Shown here piece by piece: positions 1-8,713 of a stretch of DNA of 64,000 nt. Position 1 is the stretch's first letter. Each line of letters starts with the position of its first letter. This DNA is from Bog-756 sp963734435. GTDB taxonomy: Bacteria; Actinomycetota; Acidimicrobiia; Acidimicrobiales; RAAP-2. Below the pieces are notes generated by a model. That model was not told the DNA's origin and searched no databases. It was given only the letters and a program-made list of their open reading frames with translations. The translations under genes and the position numbers were made by a program. The stretch is taken from contig CAVTHA010000010.1 in the NCBI GenBank assembly GCA_963734435.1, positions 393,987-457,986 of the forward strand. The letters are read 5' to 3'.

Positions 1-175
1 CATTGGCTCCCGCGAGCAGCTTCCCGCTGAGCTCAGGTCCGGTGAATACCCCGCTGATCAGGGGGACAATGCGCCGTCGGCCACGCGGGACATCGCCGAC
101 ATCCAGGGCCTGGCCGAGGGTCGCCTCCAATCGGTAGATCTTGGTCAGGCGAGGATCCGGAAGGCGATTGCCCAT
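1..175 (-). CDS. DUF3237 family protein, N-terminal part (runs off window)
   Basis: Only the first 58 codons are present; the gene leaves the window at base 1. The start ATG at 175 follows an AGGAG ribosome site. The visible protein has the DUF3237 pattern: an aromatic/hydrophobic first strand (KIYRLEATLG), a GRRRIVPLISG segment and a GPELSGKLLAGAN turn. DUF3237 proteins are small beta-barrel-like proteins of unknown function, often found in aromatic or lipid catabolic clusters. It is the last gene of a co-directional set with the isomerase-like and peroxiredoxin-like genes upstream. Family assignment is from pattern recognition; function unknown. Confidence 0.7.
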   Translation of the reverse strand, partial: MGNRLPDPRLTKIYRLEATLGQALDVGDVPRGRRRIVPLISGVFTGPELSGKLLAGAN

Positions 176-247
176 GGCTGGCTCCTGTCGGTCGGGGAAC
201 GGACGGCACGGCTGTATGTGGGACGCTCGGTCACCGCGGCGGACCGG

Positions 248-553
248 TCAGGTGGTCGCACCGGTCGCGGCCGGGTCGTTGGGATGGTGCTCGAGTGCGG
301 TGATGGTGACACCCATCCAGTCGTAGAGGGGCAGGGCGCGGAGCAGGGCTTCGAGCTCGGTCTCACTGTCGGCCCGGTACAGGCCGAGGATCCGGCCTTG
401 ACCAGGTCCGGCGTGAACATTCCAGAGCCGGGCGAGGTGTCGTTGGTGCACCAGCTTGGCGGCGGCGGCCGCTTCGTCCTTCGCACGCTCCTCCACCGCA
501 GGTACTGGTGTGCCATCTGGAATGTTCAGCTCGAACTCGACCAGGAACTCCAC
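248..553 (-). CDS. muconolactone delta-isomerase-like protein
   Basis: 101 residues, the usual size of muconolactone isomerase (CatC), which moves a double bond in muconolactone in the catechol ortho-cleavage branch of the beta-ketoadipate pathway. The start is GTG at 553, chosen because AAGGGAGAG lies just upstream and because the alignment-like pattern begins there (MEFLVEFELNIPDGT). Typical features are the EFLVEFELNIP strand, the RLWNVHAGPGQGRILGLYRA core and the LRALPLYDWMGVTITAL end. No other ortho-pathway genes (catA, catB) are nearby, so it may serve a different lactone or be a regulatory homologue. Family confident, substrate not. Confidence 0.75.
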   Translation of the reverse strand: MEFLVEFELNIPDGTPVPAVEERAKDEAAAAAKLVHQRHLARLWNVHAGPGQGRILGLYRADSETELEALLRALPLYDWMGVTITALEHHPNDPAATGATT

Positions 554-674
554 GATCTCTCCCTTCGCCAGCTGGTTCAGACCGGCGGCGGCTGCCACGT
601 TGGACCAGGCCGCCGGGACGGCGATGGCCCGCGGCACCAACGGTCGGCCTCCCGGCTGATCGGGTAGGACCCGG

Positions 675-1331
675 TCACGGGGTAGTCCTGGGAGCCGTCG
701 GTTGGCTCTGGAGAAGTCCCCGCCCACTGTGTGCGTCCTGCGGAGAGGTCGTGGAAGCCGGGCGAACGTCCGGGTCTGGATAGAACCGCGAGTGGTCCCC
801 CGCATCCCAGGCGGTACGAAGGCCGGGCGCACCAAGGTCCCAGTCAGGACGGATCTCACGTGTTGCCTGGCGGAGGTCACGACGGAGGTCTTCGGCGGAC
901 GGTCTGCCCCAGAACCAGTAGCCGTTGTAGACGCAGTGGATGACGAGTCCGGGCTTGAGCACCAAGGTGTGCGGGATCATCGGATCGTGGAAGGGGTCCG
1001 TGTACTCCTGGATGTCGAGGTCTTTCTGCACCTTCCGGCCGGCGTCGGAGAGAAAGGTCCACTGCGCGCCGACCGAGGCCCGAAATTCACGGGTTTCGAT
1101 GATGTTGTCGGTCGAGATGGTGACGATCTGGGTGTAGGCGACCGAGATCTTCGAATAGAGGGCAGCCAGCTCGAGGTGTTGCTGGTGGTCCTTCGGGCAG
1201 AAATGGCCCCGAGCGAGCACGACGATCATCGGGTCGTTGCCCTGCAGCTCGCTCAGCCGCCGCCGAGCCTTGGTGTGGTCGGTCAGCTCGTAGTCGGGAA
1301 AGATGCCGCCGGGGGCAATGTCGGCTCGCAT
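675..1331 (-). CDS. peroxiredoxin-like (AhpC/TSA, redoxin) protein
   Basis: About 218 residues with a thioredoxin-fold redoxin domain. The start ATG at 1331 (MRADIAPGG) has AAAGAGGAG eight bases upstream. The N-terminal PGGIFPDYELTDH segment, the MIVVLARGHFCPKDHQQ active-site region with one cysteine, and TFLSDAGRKVQKDLDIQEYTD match the family that reduces peroxides with a peroxidatic cysteine. The second cysteine of the CPxC form is absent (CPKD), so it would act as a one-cysteine enzyme or not as a peroxidase. It precedes the isomerase-like gene by about 120 bases on the same strand. Confidence 0.7.
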   Translation of the reverse strand: MRADIAPGGIFPDYELTDHTKARRRLSELQGNDPMIVVLARGHFCPKDHQQHLELAALYSKISVAYTQIVTISTDNIIETREFRASVGAQWTFLSDAGRKVQKDLDIQEYTDPFHDPMIPHTLVLKPGLVIHCVYNGYWFWGRPSAEDLRRDLRQATREIRPDWDLGAPGLRTAWDAGDHSRFYPDPDVRPASTTSPQDAHSGRGLLQSQPTAPRTTP

Positions 1332-1598
1332 ATCGCTGCTCCTCTTTCGTAGGAAGGTGGCGGCCGGCTCAAGCCGCTCGGCGGGCGGCCGACTCGAAGG
1401 ATGCATTGCTGGCCGTCACCAGGTCTGCATCCGTCGGCCATGTGGCCCGATTGTCGAAGGTGACATGCCAGAGCTGGGGCTGCGGCGGAAGACACTGAAG
1501 CCGGGCATGGTCCACTCCCATTGGTCGAAGGTTGACAATTCCAACTCCGTTCAGTCTGCGCCACCGGCGCCGGCGGTCGCACCTGGGTATTGCCCTGG

Positions 1599-4362
1599 TC
1601 AGCTTGCCGCTGGCGACCCCGGGACCGCCTTCCGCTCCTGGCTCGGCAGAGCCTCGTGGAGGCCCCTACGTGAACTGATCCCGAGCTTGGTGAATACCTT
1701 CCGCAGGTGCCATTCGACGGTGCGGGCACTGATGAACAGCTCGGCCCCGATCTCTGGGTTCGTTCGTCCGTACCGGGCGAGTCGTGCGATGTTGTGTTCC
1801 TGTGGGGTGAGCTCATCCCGAGTGTCGTCTCGACGCTTTCGCACCTTCTCTCCCGTCGCCAACAACTCGCGTCGGGCACGGTCGGCGAACCCATCTGCAC
1901 CCATCGAGGCCAGCATGTCGTGGGCCTCCCGTAGCTGCTGGCGGGCGTCGACCCGCCGGTTCTCCCGACGCAACCACTCCCCGTAGACCAGCCGGGCCCG
2001 AGCGAGGTGTGCCACCATCCGAGATTGGCCGAGCCATTCGATCGTAGAGCTTCTCAGCTGCGTCGCCGTCCTCGGCCAGCGCGCATGAACGAGCCACGGT
2101 GCCTTTCGCCCACTCTGTCCCGCTGGCGCTGGCACGCGCCGACAAGCGATCGGCCGCCTGGCGGGCGACTTCTACCTTTCCGCACCTCGAAGCAGCCTCC
2201 ACCAACTCGTACAGCGCCCACGGGGAAGTCACGAGTTCGTCCGGCGTGGCAGCCTTCCAGGCCGCGTCCAGTGCCAGCTGGTATTGGCCAGTACCGTTGT
2301 GGAGGACAGCGGCGGCGTACTCCGCCGCGGTTATCGCGCATCCCTCGCCCCGGGCGAGCGCCCCGCGCATCATCACCTCGACCAGATTCAAGGCGACCGA
2401 AGTCTGGCCTCGCCAAGCCGCCAGCCGAAGTGGAATATAGGGCAGGGTCTCGGCCCTGATTCCCAGGTCGAGAGCCTGCGCCTCGCTGAGAAGTCCAGCG
2501 GCCACCGAGAGCTCTCCGGCGTGAATGTGGAACCCGGCCAGATAGTCCAAGGCATACGGGAGCAAGGCCAATGTTCCTGTCGACCGGGCCAGGTCGGCCT
2601 GACTGGAGGCGAGCTCGAACCATGCGTGGTCGTCCCACAAACTCATCGCTGCCAAGTCGTAGGCCACGGACAGCCAATCCAGTTGCCGCTCTTCGGCCAA
2701 ATGAGCGCCCAGGGCGTTCGACAACGTCGGCGCCGCTGCGGCGTAGCCATCGGTCAAACAGGTGCCCAGCCCGAGCAGCAGGAGCTGCCTGGCCGGCAAC
2801 GGCTCGGGGTCGAGGGGCCCCGACCGAGCCGCCTGGGCGATGCCAGCCGCGTCGGTGCCGCTCGCCAGACGGCCGGCGTAGATAGCGGCAACCAGAGCCT
2901 CCAGGTAGGTCTCCCGGGCCAACTCAGCGTCGAAACCCTCCAGCCGTTGCGCCGCACGGAGGAGGAGGGGCGGAGCGTCGCTACCGCGTCGTAGGTCAAA
3001 GGCGATCTGCGCTCGCATTCGCTCCACCCGGGCTTGACCCAGCTCGTCGAGCGGACCGGCGTCTGCCGTCGCCAGCAGCGATTCGGCTGCCGGGAAGTCT
3101 CCCGCCTCGAACTTCGCCCTTGCAGCCACGAGTGCTCGTGATGCTCGCTTGCCAGGGTCCGGGGTGAGCGCCATGGCCCGCTCCAAGAAGGCGGCGGCGG
3201 CGGCGATCCCGCCCCGGCGCTCCGCTCCGCTCGCGCAGACGAGCAGCTCGCCGGCCACCTCCTCGTCCGGATCCTGGGCCGCGTGCGCTCGATGCCATGC
3301 CCGCCGATCCGGATCAGCCTCGGGGTCCGTGGCGGCTGCCAGGGCGGCGTGAACCGCTCGTCGATCCCCCGCCGAAGCAGCCCGATAGACCGCCGACCTC
3401 ACCAGCGGATGACGGAACCTCACGCGGGCGCCGATCTCCAGCAACTGCTCGGTTTCAGCCGGTTCGGCGGCGGCCCTTCCGATTCCCAGTGTCTGGGCGG
3501 CACGCCACAGGAGTGCGGCGTCTCCGACGGGGTCAGCGGCCGCCAGCAGCATCAGTTGCTGGGTCGTCCCCGGCAGAGCGGCAACCCGCCCCAGATAGTG
3601 GTCCTCGATCTGACCGGGTACATTCCCCACTTTGAGAACCGCGAATCCACCGGCCAGCGCCGCGGACATGCCCCTCGGCAGCTCTATCAGCGCCAGCGGG
3701 TTGCCCCGCGTCTCCGCAACGATCCGATCGCGGACGCCGTCATCGAGGCGACCGGGGACGACTGCGGCGAGCAAGGCGCTCGCCTCCTCTTGCGCCAGGC
3801 CTCCGAGCACCAACTCCGCCAAACCTTCCAGCTGGTGTTCGCCCTCCGGCTCTCGGACGCAGAACACCAGAGCCACCGGCTCCGCCAGCAGCCTTCGTGC
3901 CACGAAACCGAGAACCTGATTCGAGGCCCCGTCGAGCCACTGCGCATCATCCACGAGACACACCAACGGAAGCTCCTCGGCGATCTCAGACAGCAAGCTC
4001 AGCGTGGCCACGGCGACCAGGAAACGGTCAGGGGCTCTGCCGGATGAAAGACCGAGCGCCACCCGCAGCGCTTCCTGCTGGGGCTCGGGAAGAGCATCGA
4101 GCTGGCCGAGCATCGGCCCGCACAACTGGTGCAACGCCGCGTAGGGCAACTCCATCTCCGCTTGGACCCCGGCGATCTGGGCGATCCGGCACCCGGCAGC
4201 CTGGCGGGCGGCGTAGCGCAGGAGGGCGGTCTTTCCGACACCTGCCTCACCACGGATGACCAAGACCGCGCTCTGCCCCCGACGCACATCTTCCAGCAGC
4301 CGGTCCAGCGCCTTGCACTCAGCGGTCCGGCCCCGGAACTCGGGCAGGCGAGGCGCGACCAT
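1599..4362 (-). CDS. LuxR-family regulator with N-terminal ATPase (LAL type), one frameshift
   Basis: Large ATP-binding LuxR regulator of about 920 residues. Residues 38-45 are a Walker A loop (GEAGVGKT), residues 132-142 a Walker B strand (LVCLVDDAQW), followed by a long TPR-like helical region and a C-terminal LuxR helix-turn-helix (LTPQEHNIARLARYGRTNPE, then ISARTVEWHLRKVFTKLGIS). The frame breaks near 2044: the ATPase/TPR frame runs through AEKLYD and the DNA-binding part resumes at IEWLGQSRM one frame over. Both halves are well conserved, so a sequencing indel or very recent mutation is likely. Such proteins switch on catabolic or secondary-metabolic genes on binding an inducer; the co-directional trio at 1-1331 is the obvious candidate target. 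No Shine-Dalgarno is visible before the ATG. Confidence 0.85.
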
Positions 4363-4545
4363 TTGTCAGCGAAGCGTAAACGATTGGGGAACGCCCTTCC
4401 CCAGGGCGCCGAGCGGGCCCGCGAGCAGGACGTTCCACCGACTGCGACGTCGGGGTGACCGGTCCCCGACCAGGGACTCCCACGGGCGCGACCAGCCGCC
4501 GGAGGCGCGACCGTTGAACAAATCGAGAGATCGACGGAGGTCGAG

Positions 4546-5046
4546 ATGAGCAGTACCGATGTGAGCGGTGACGCTTCGAGCAAGGTGGAGACCGGTCTGA
4601 CCGTGGAGATGACGCTCGAGGTTGTGGTGGTGCCCGTGTCCGATGTCGGCGAGGCGAAGTGCTTCTATCAGGCGCTCGGGTGGCGGCTGGATGCCGATTT
4701 CGCCTCGGGTGAGGATTTCAGGGTGATCCAACTCACGCCCCCAGGTTCCCAGTGCTCAATCATCTTCGGCACCGGGATCACCACAGCCGAGCCGGGGTCA
4801 GCCGAGAGCCTGGTGCTCGTCGTCAACGATATGGTCGCGGCCCGGGACCAGCTGGTCGCCCGTGGCGTCGGGGTGACCGAAGTGTTCCACGACGTGGGCG
4901 GCGTGTTCCATCATGCCGGGACGGACGGACGCGTGCCCGGCCCGGATCCGGAGGGTCATTCCTACAGTTCGTGGGCGTCCTTCAGCGATCCGGACGGCAA
5001 CGGTTGGCTCCTTCAGGAGATCAAGACACGGCCGCCCGGTCGATGA
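4546..5046 (+). CDS. VOC-superfamily (glyoxalase-like) protein
   Basis: 166 residues, start ATG with GGAGGTCGAG upstream. The core begins after a roughly 25-residue leader at MTLEVVVVPVSDVGEAKCFY and continues with LGWRLDADFASGEDFRVIQL, a GSQCSIIFGTG strand and the closing FSDPDGNGWLLQEI metal-site strand. These are the paired beta-alpha-beta modules of the vicinal oxygen chelate fold (glyoxalase, extradiol dioxygenase, bleomycin-resistance families). Substrate cannot be told. It resembles the VOC protein at 59079-59753, which has the same leader style (TGETSV/TGLTVEM). Confidence 0.8.
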   Translation: MSSTDVSGDASSKVETGLTVEMTLEVVVVPVSDVGEAKCFYQALGWRLDADFASGEDFRVIQLTPPGSQCSIIFGTGITTAEPGSAESLVLVVNDMVAARDQLVARGVGVTEVFHDVGGVFHHAGTDGRVPGPDPEGHSYSSWASFSDPDGNGWLLQEIKTRPPGR

Positions 5047-5080
5047 CGGGCGGTACGTGGCCCAAGGAAGGGCACGATTT

Positions 5081-5368
5081 ATGATTCTGGTGACCAAGAG
5101 CAAAGGACTCGAACAATGGACGTTGCGATACTGGCAGACCTTCTGCATGAGACAGCCGGATATCCAGGCCGTCTACGCCGAATGGAGCGGGCGAGGCGCC
5201 GAGTTCCTGACGCCACCGAAACAGCATGAGACCGAGATCCGCTGCTACCTCCGTGATCCGGATGGACATCTGATCGAAGTAGGCCAAACCACCACCGCCA
5301 AAGGTTGGCGGCCGCCCTCCCCGCACGCCGTCGGTCAGCCTCCCGCCTCGATTCACGAGCGCAGATGA
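5081..5368 (+). pseudogene. truncated VOC-family gene (3' portion)
   Basis: A 95-codon reading frame whose last half is clearly the C-terminal module of a VOC protein (DIQAVYAEWSGRGAEFLTPP, then CYLRDPDGHLIEVGQTT), but the N-terminal module is missing: the first 25 residues (MILVTKSKGLEQ...) look like the start of the same family joined directly to the C-terminal half. An AAGGAAGGG site precedes the ATG. The stop overlaps the start of the nitronate monooxygenase (ATGA), so the frame may still be translated for coupling. I read it as an internally deleted VOC gene. Confidence 0.55.
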
Positions 5369-6435
5369 GCGGCCACGCTCACCACGGCAGTTGCGTCCTC
5401 GAAAGTCTGGCCGTCCCGATCATCCAAGCCCCCATGGCCGGCGGTCCGTCGACTCCGGCACTGGCAGGTGCGGTGGGCCGTGCCGGCGGACTGGGATTTC
5501 TGGCCGCTGGCTATCTGACGGCCAGCCGCCTACAAGAAGAAATCTTCACCACACGGTCCCAGGCCGACCGATTCGGAGTCAACGTCTTCGTGGATGGCAG
5601 CAGGCCCGCTGATCCAGCTGGAGTCCAGTCGTTCGCAACTCGGCTGCACGTCGAGGCCGAGCGCGCCGGAGTCGAGCTCGGACAACCGCGCTTCGACGAT
5701 GACGGGTTCGAGGGAAAAATCGATATCCTGCGACGAGAGCCGGTGGCAGTTGTGTCGTTCACCTTCGGGATACCGCCGGCTCCGGTGATCGAACAACTTC
5801 GAGCGGCAGGGTCGGAGGTATGGCTGACCATCACCTCGCCGCACGAGGCGCACCAAGCCGCCTCAGCCGGCGCCGACGCGCTGATCGTCCAGGGCATCGA
5901 AGCCGGTGGACACCGCGCCGTATTCGTCGACGACAGCTCACAGTCGGACCTCACCCTGTTAGCAGCCCTCCAGCTCGTGCAGGCCGAGGTGGATCTGCCG
6001 CTGATCGCCGCCGGCTCGATCATGACAGGAAGGGCGCTGGCGGCGGCACTCGTCGCCGGCGCCAGCGCAGCACAGATAGGAACTGCTTACCTGCAAACCC
6101 CGGAAGCCGGTACCTCGGACGTGCAGCGCGTCGCCACCGCCACCGACAAGCCGACGGTGCTCACGCGGGCGTTCAGCGGCCGGCTGGCGCGCGGGATCTC
6201 CAACCGGTTCCATACCGAGTACGGCAGCGAGGCTCCGAACGCTTATCCCGAGGTCCATCACCTGACCTCGCCGCTTCGCGCCCATGGGCGTACCGTCGGT
6301 GACCCGGATCTCATCAATCTCTGGGCCGGGCAAGCGCACCGCCTCGTACAGGCGCTCCCGGCCGAGGAGGTCACACTCCGCCTGGCCCAGGATGCCCGTG
6401 ACGCCGTCGCCGTCTGGGCGTCGCGTCTGCATTGA
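5365..6435 (+). CDS. nitronate monooxygenase / 2-nitropropane dioxygenase family
   Basis: 356 residues. FMN-dependent TIM-barrel enzymes of this family oxidise alkyl nitronates (such as propionate-3-nitronate) to carbonyl compounds and nitrite; some relatives act as enoyl reductases. The family signatures are the N-terminal PIIQAPMAGGPSTPALAGAV segment, FGVNVFV, ADALIVQGIEAGGHR (FMN/catalytic His region), LPLIAAGSIMTGRALAAAL and AAQIGTAYL. The chosen ATG at 5365 overlaps the stop of the truncated VOC gene by ATGA, which suggests coupled translation; an upstream in-frame start would add 20 residues of no family character. Confidence 0.88.
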   Translation: MSGHAHHGSCVLESLAVPIIQAPMAGGPSTPALAGAVGRAGGLGFLAAGYLTASRLQEEIFTTRSQADRFGVNVFVDGSRPADPAGVQSFATRLHVEAERAGVELGQPRFDDDGFEGKIDILRREPVAVVSFTFGIPPAPVIEQLRAAGSEVWLTITSPHEAHQAASAGADALIVQGIEAGGHRAVFVDDSSQSDLTLLAALQLVQAEVDLPLIAAGSIMTGRALAAALVAGASAAQIGTAYLQTPEAGTSDVQRVATATDKPTVLTRAFSGRLARGISNRFHTEYGSEAPNAYPEVHHLTSPLRAHGRTVGDPDLINLWAGQAHRLVQALPAEEVTLRLAQDARDAVAVWASRLH

Positions 6436-6458
6436 GCTATACCGGTCGGCGCCACATC

Positions 6459-6509
6459 GTAAAGGCCAACCTTGCGCTCGATGTGGCCGGGGGCTCCGTC
6501 CTGGTCTGA
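6459..6509 (+). pseudogene. C-terminal tail remnant of an SDR gene
   Basis: Immediately after the nitronate monooxygenase a short frame reads NLALDVAGGSVLV followed by TGA. This is the characteristic last strand of FabG-like short-chain dehydrogenases; the complete SDR at 55424-56182 in this window ends in almost the same string (TLDVAGGSVLV). No upstream SDR sequence remains, so it is a leftover of a deleted gene. The call rests on one short motif and could be chance. Confidence 0.4.
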
Positions 6510-6524
6510 ACGTGTGGTCCGGGC

Positions 6525-6968
6525 TCAGCCGCTGCCCGTGACCTTGTCGGCGCGAACGAACACCGCACAACGACGATCATCTGCCATGACCCGGTCGAAC
6601 TCGTTCCAGTCGTGGTGGGTCCCTCCGGCGGCCGTGTAGACATTCCGCACCACCTGAGGAATATCAAGATCGGCCTTCGCCGGCAGATCATCGGGTCCGA
6701 TCAGGCTTACCGATCCCTCGACCGATGCCCACCGCCAACCGTCCTTGAACACGACGCTGGCCCGTCCCTCTCGTCTGAGGTGGCGCAGTTTGAGAGCGTT
6801 GCCGGCCACCACCATTCCGACACTAGGTTCGCGGTCCGTCGGATCCCGAAGAATTCCAGCTTTGACCACGGAGGCGTGGACCGAGCCATCTGGTCGAGTC
6901 ACGGCCACGACGGCCAGGAAGTTGTCGGCATTGGCCAGTTCTTCGACCAGGTCCAGGTCAGCTGCCAC
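6525..6968 (-). CDS. F420-binding split-barrel (pyridoxamine-oxidase-like) protein
   Basis: 147 residues, GTG start. The sequence shows the FDOR split-barrel pattern: an N-terminal helix (LVEELANADNFLAVVAVTRPDG), VHASVVKAGIL, VGMVVAGNALKLRHLRREGRASVVF, WRWASVEGSVSLIG, and an exposed tail ending RRCAVFVRADKVTGSG. Actinobacterial members bind the deazaflavin F420 or FMN and reduce small substrates or bind heme. It faces the nitronate monooxygenase tail to tail. The cofactor is inferred from the family. Confidence 0.75.
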   Translation of the reverse strand: MAADLDLVEELANADNFLAVVAVTRPDGSVHASVVKAGILRDPTDREPSVGMVVAGNALKLRHLRREGRASVVFKDGWRWASVEGSVSLIGPDDLPAKADLDIPQVVRNVYTAAGGTHHDWNEFDRVMADDRRCAVFVRADKVTGSG

Positions 6969-7109
6969 GACGAGTCCTCATCCCCCTACCCTACGGACGT
7001 ATAGGCAGGCGGGTATGGCCAGTGTCGGCGCTGGGCGCCGGCGGATTGGTGCGTGCCGCGAACCCCGAGCGTCCGTTGTCCGGCTCGGGTCGGAGCGGTG
7101 CCCCACCGG

Positions 7110-7487
7110 CTACCCGGAGGGCACTCTCCGGTGAGCGATCTGGAACACATTCCCAAACGGGTCCCGCACCATGGCCCGTCGATCGCCATACGGGGTATCG
7201 AATGGCTCCTCGAGGCTCATCGCTCCGGCATCGAGCGCCTGCCGATAGGTACGGTCGGCGTCGTCGACATAGACGTAGAGGAACGCCGGAAACACCTCAC
7301 GCTCGTCGGGCGCCGACACCATGAGCAGCGAGTCACCGAGGCGGACCTCCGCCGGACGGCCGCTCGGGACATCGCCCGTGGCCCCGAACGCGGCGCGCAG
7401 GAACGCCACTTGGCTAGCTGGATCGCTGACGAACAAGCGTGGCGTCACGGTGTGGTATCCGGTCGGCGGCTCCGTAGCTGCGGACAT
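7110..7487 (-). CDS. VOC-family protein (PhnB/glyoxalase-like)
   Basis: 125 residues, one VOC module pair. The pattern is HTVTPRLFVSDPASQVAFL, an acidic RLGDSLLMVSAPDER strand, YVYVDDADRTYRQALDAGA and the closing GDRRAMVRDPFGNVFQIA metal-site strand. This subgroup is related to PhnB-like and bleomycin-resistance-like dimers. No operon partner is evident; the next gene upstream is the TetR regulator about 220 bases away. Confidence 0.8.
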   Translation of the reverse strand: MSAATEPPTGYHTVTPRLFVSDPASQVAFLRAAFGATGDVPSGRPAEVRLGDSLLMVSAPDEREVFPAFLYVYVDDADRTYRQALDAGAMSLEEPFDTPYGDRRAMVRDPFGNVFQIAHRRVPSG

Positions 7488-7703
7488 GGCCCGAGTATCT
7501 CAAACTCCGGCCTCTCCTTCATAGACCTCGATGACGCAGCCATCCAGTCTCGGCTCGATCCGCTTCCGGTAGGCGCCAGACGGGTGGTAGGAAGTTGATC
7601 GGGCCGTGGACCGACCAGCAGTCGATCTCTTCGGTGAAGGACGGCGAGGATTCGGGGCACCGAGGGCGAGGAATCACTCAGCGACATCCCGAGCCGCCGC
7701 GGA

Positions 7704-8375
7704 TCACGGCGCCGGCCTGTCCTTCAGTTGGAGTGCGTTCATGCACAAGCTGGTCAGTTGGTCGATACCGTCCTCAAATCCGCAGTCAAGCTGTCCCTGA
7801 ACGAACCACATCTCCGCGAAACGACTCACCATGGCCGAGAGTGCCGCGGCCGCGATGACCGGGTCCAGTTGTGGGTCGGCCAAGCCCTGCCCCTGCAAGT
7901 GTCGGATGGCGTCCTCGGTTTGCTCCGTGTAGAACCTCCCCTGGACAAGGCGAGCCGCCCTCACCTGGTCGTCATAGCGGGACACCTGCTCGATGACACC
8001 CATGATCCCGGCTTCATCTCTGTAGTCGGTGAGGAAACGGCGGTTGGACTCCCGCAGCCGCTCCCGCATCGTCGCACGCGTCGAGGTATCGACGAGGCCA
8101 CTGTCGACGATGCAATGCGAACTGAGCTTCTCCTCCTGGTCCTTCGCGACTTCGCGGAAGATCTCCTCCTTCGACTCGAAGTAGTGGTAAAAGGAGCCAT
8201 GTGAAAGGCCGGCCCGCTCGGCGATGTCCGATATCCTTGCCTCGAGAAATCCGTTCTCCTCGAAGATCTCCTTGGCCGCCTCCAGGAGCCGAAAGCGTGT
8301 CCGCACACCCTTTCGCGAACGAGGGCCAACCGGCTTTTCGACTTCAGCGGGCGCATCTGTCGACACTTCCCTCAC
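7704..8375 (-). CDS. TetR-family transcriptional regulator
   Basis: 223 residues from a GTG start. The DNA-binding domain lies around residues 20-70 (TRFRLLEAAKEIFEENGF, then ISDIAERAGLSHGSFYHYF), followed by an all-helical ligand-binding domain. It is divergent from the P450-SDR pair, with a 338-base gap that carries an inverted repeat (8513-8534); repression of itself and the P450 operon is the natural inference. Such regulators near P450 and acyl-CoA genes often sense a CoA thioester or the hydrophobic substrate. Confidence 0.88.
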   Translation of the reverse strand: MREVSTDAPAEVEKPVGPRSRKGVRTRFRLLEAAKEIFEENGFLEARISDIAERAGLSHGSFYHYFESKEEIFREVAKDQEEKLSSHCIVDSGLVDTSTRATMRERLRESNRRFLTDYRDEAGIMGVIEQVSRYDDQVRAARLVQGRFYTEQTEDAIRHLQGQGLADPQLDPVIAAAALSAMVSRFAEMWFVQGQLDCGFEDGIDQLTSLCMNALQLKDRPAP

Positions 8376-8512
8376 CTCCGATGATTCTCAGGCATCACGC
8401 CCGCTTTCCACTGACCCACCCGAACCCCAGCACACCGGTTCCCGGCACCAGCAGGCCGAGCCTCCGCCGGTTCGCTCACACCTCGTGGGTTGCGCCATTC
8501 CTGTTGGTAGTG

Positions 8513-8534
8513 TAGACGTCGATGTCAACGTCAA
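8513..8534. promoter_or_regulatory. inverted repeat in TetR/P450 divergent region (candidate operator)
   Basis: The arms TAGACGT and ACGTCAA are separated by eight bases, a dyad of the size TetR dimers bind, in the 338-base gap (8376-8713) between the divergent TetR and P450 genes. The rest of that gap shows no gene. Similar TTGACGT-based dyads occur at 17654-17671 in front of the ABC importer and at 32491-32507 before the MerR-type exporter. Confidence 0.45.
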
Positions 8535-8713
8535 TTTCAGACGGCCTCCTGGGACCGGGTCGACCGAGGCGGTGAGCCGAGCCCGCGCCTGTCCACCCTG
8601 CTCAAACGAGACTCAGCGATCTGTGTCAGGTTGAGGGTGGTTGCGTTGCCCATTTCCATCGTCAGGTTCCCGAGACTCCTCGAAAGACCGGCCAAACGCA
8701 GAGGGGGAAGCCG

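Noticed and set aside
7488..7703. Possible minus-strand coding remnant (strings such as SVHGPINFLPPVW)
   Set aside because: Short, broken by frames and not recognised as any family; left as unannotated intergenic DNA.
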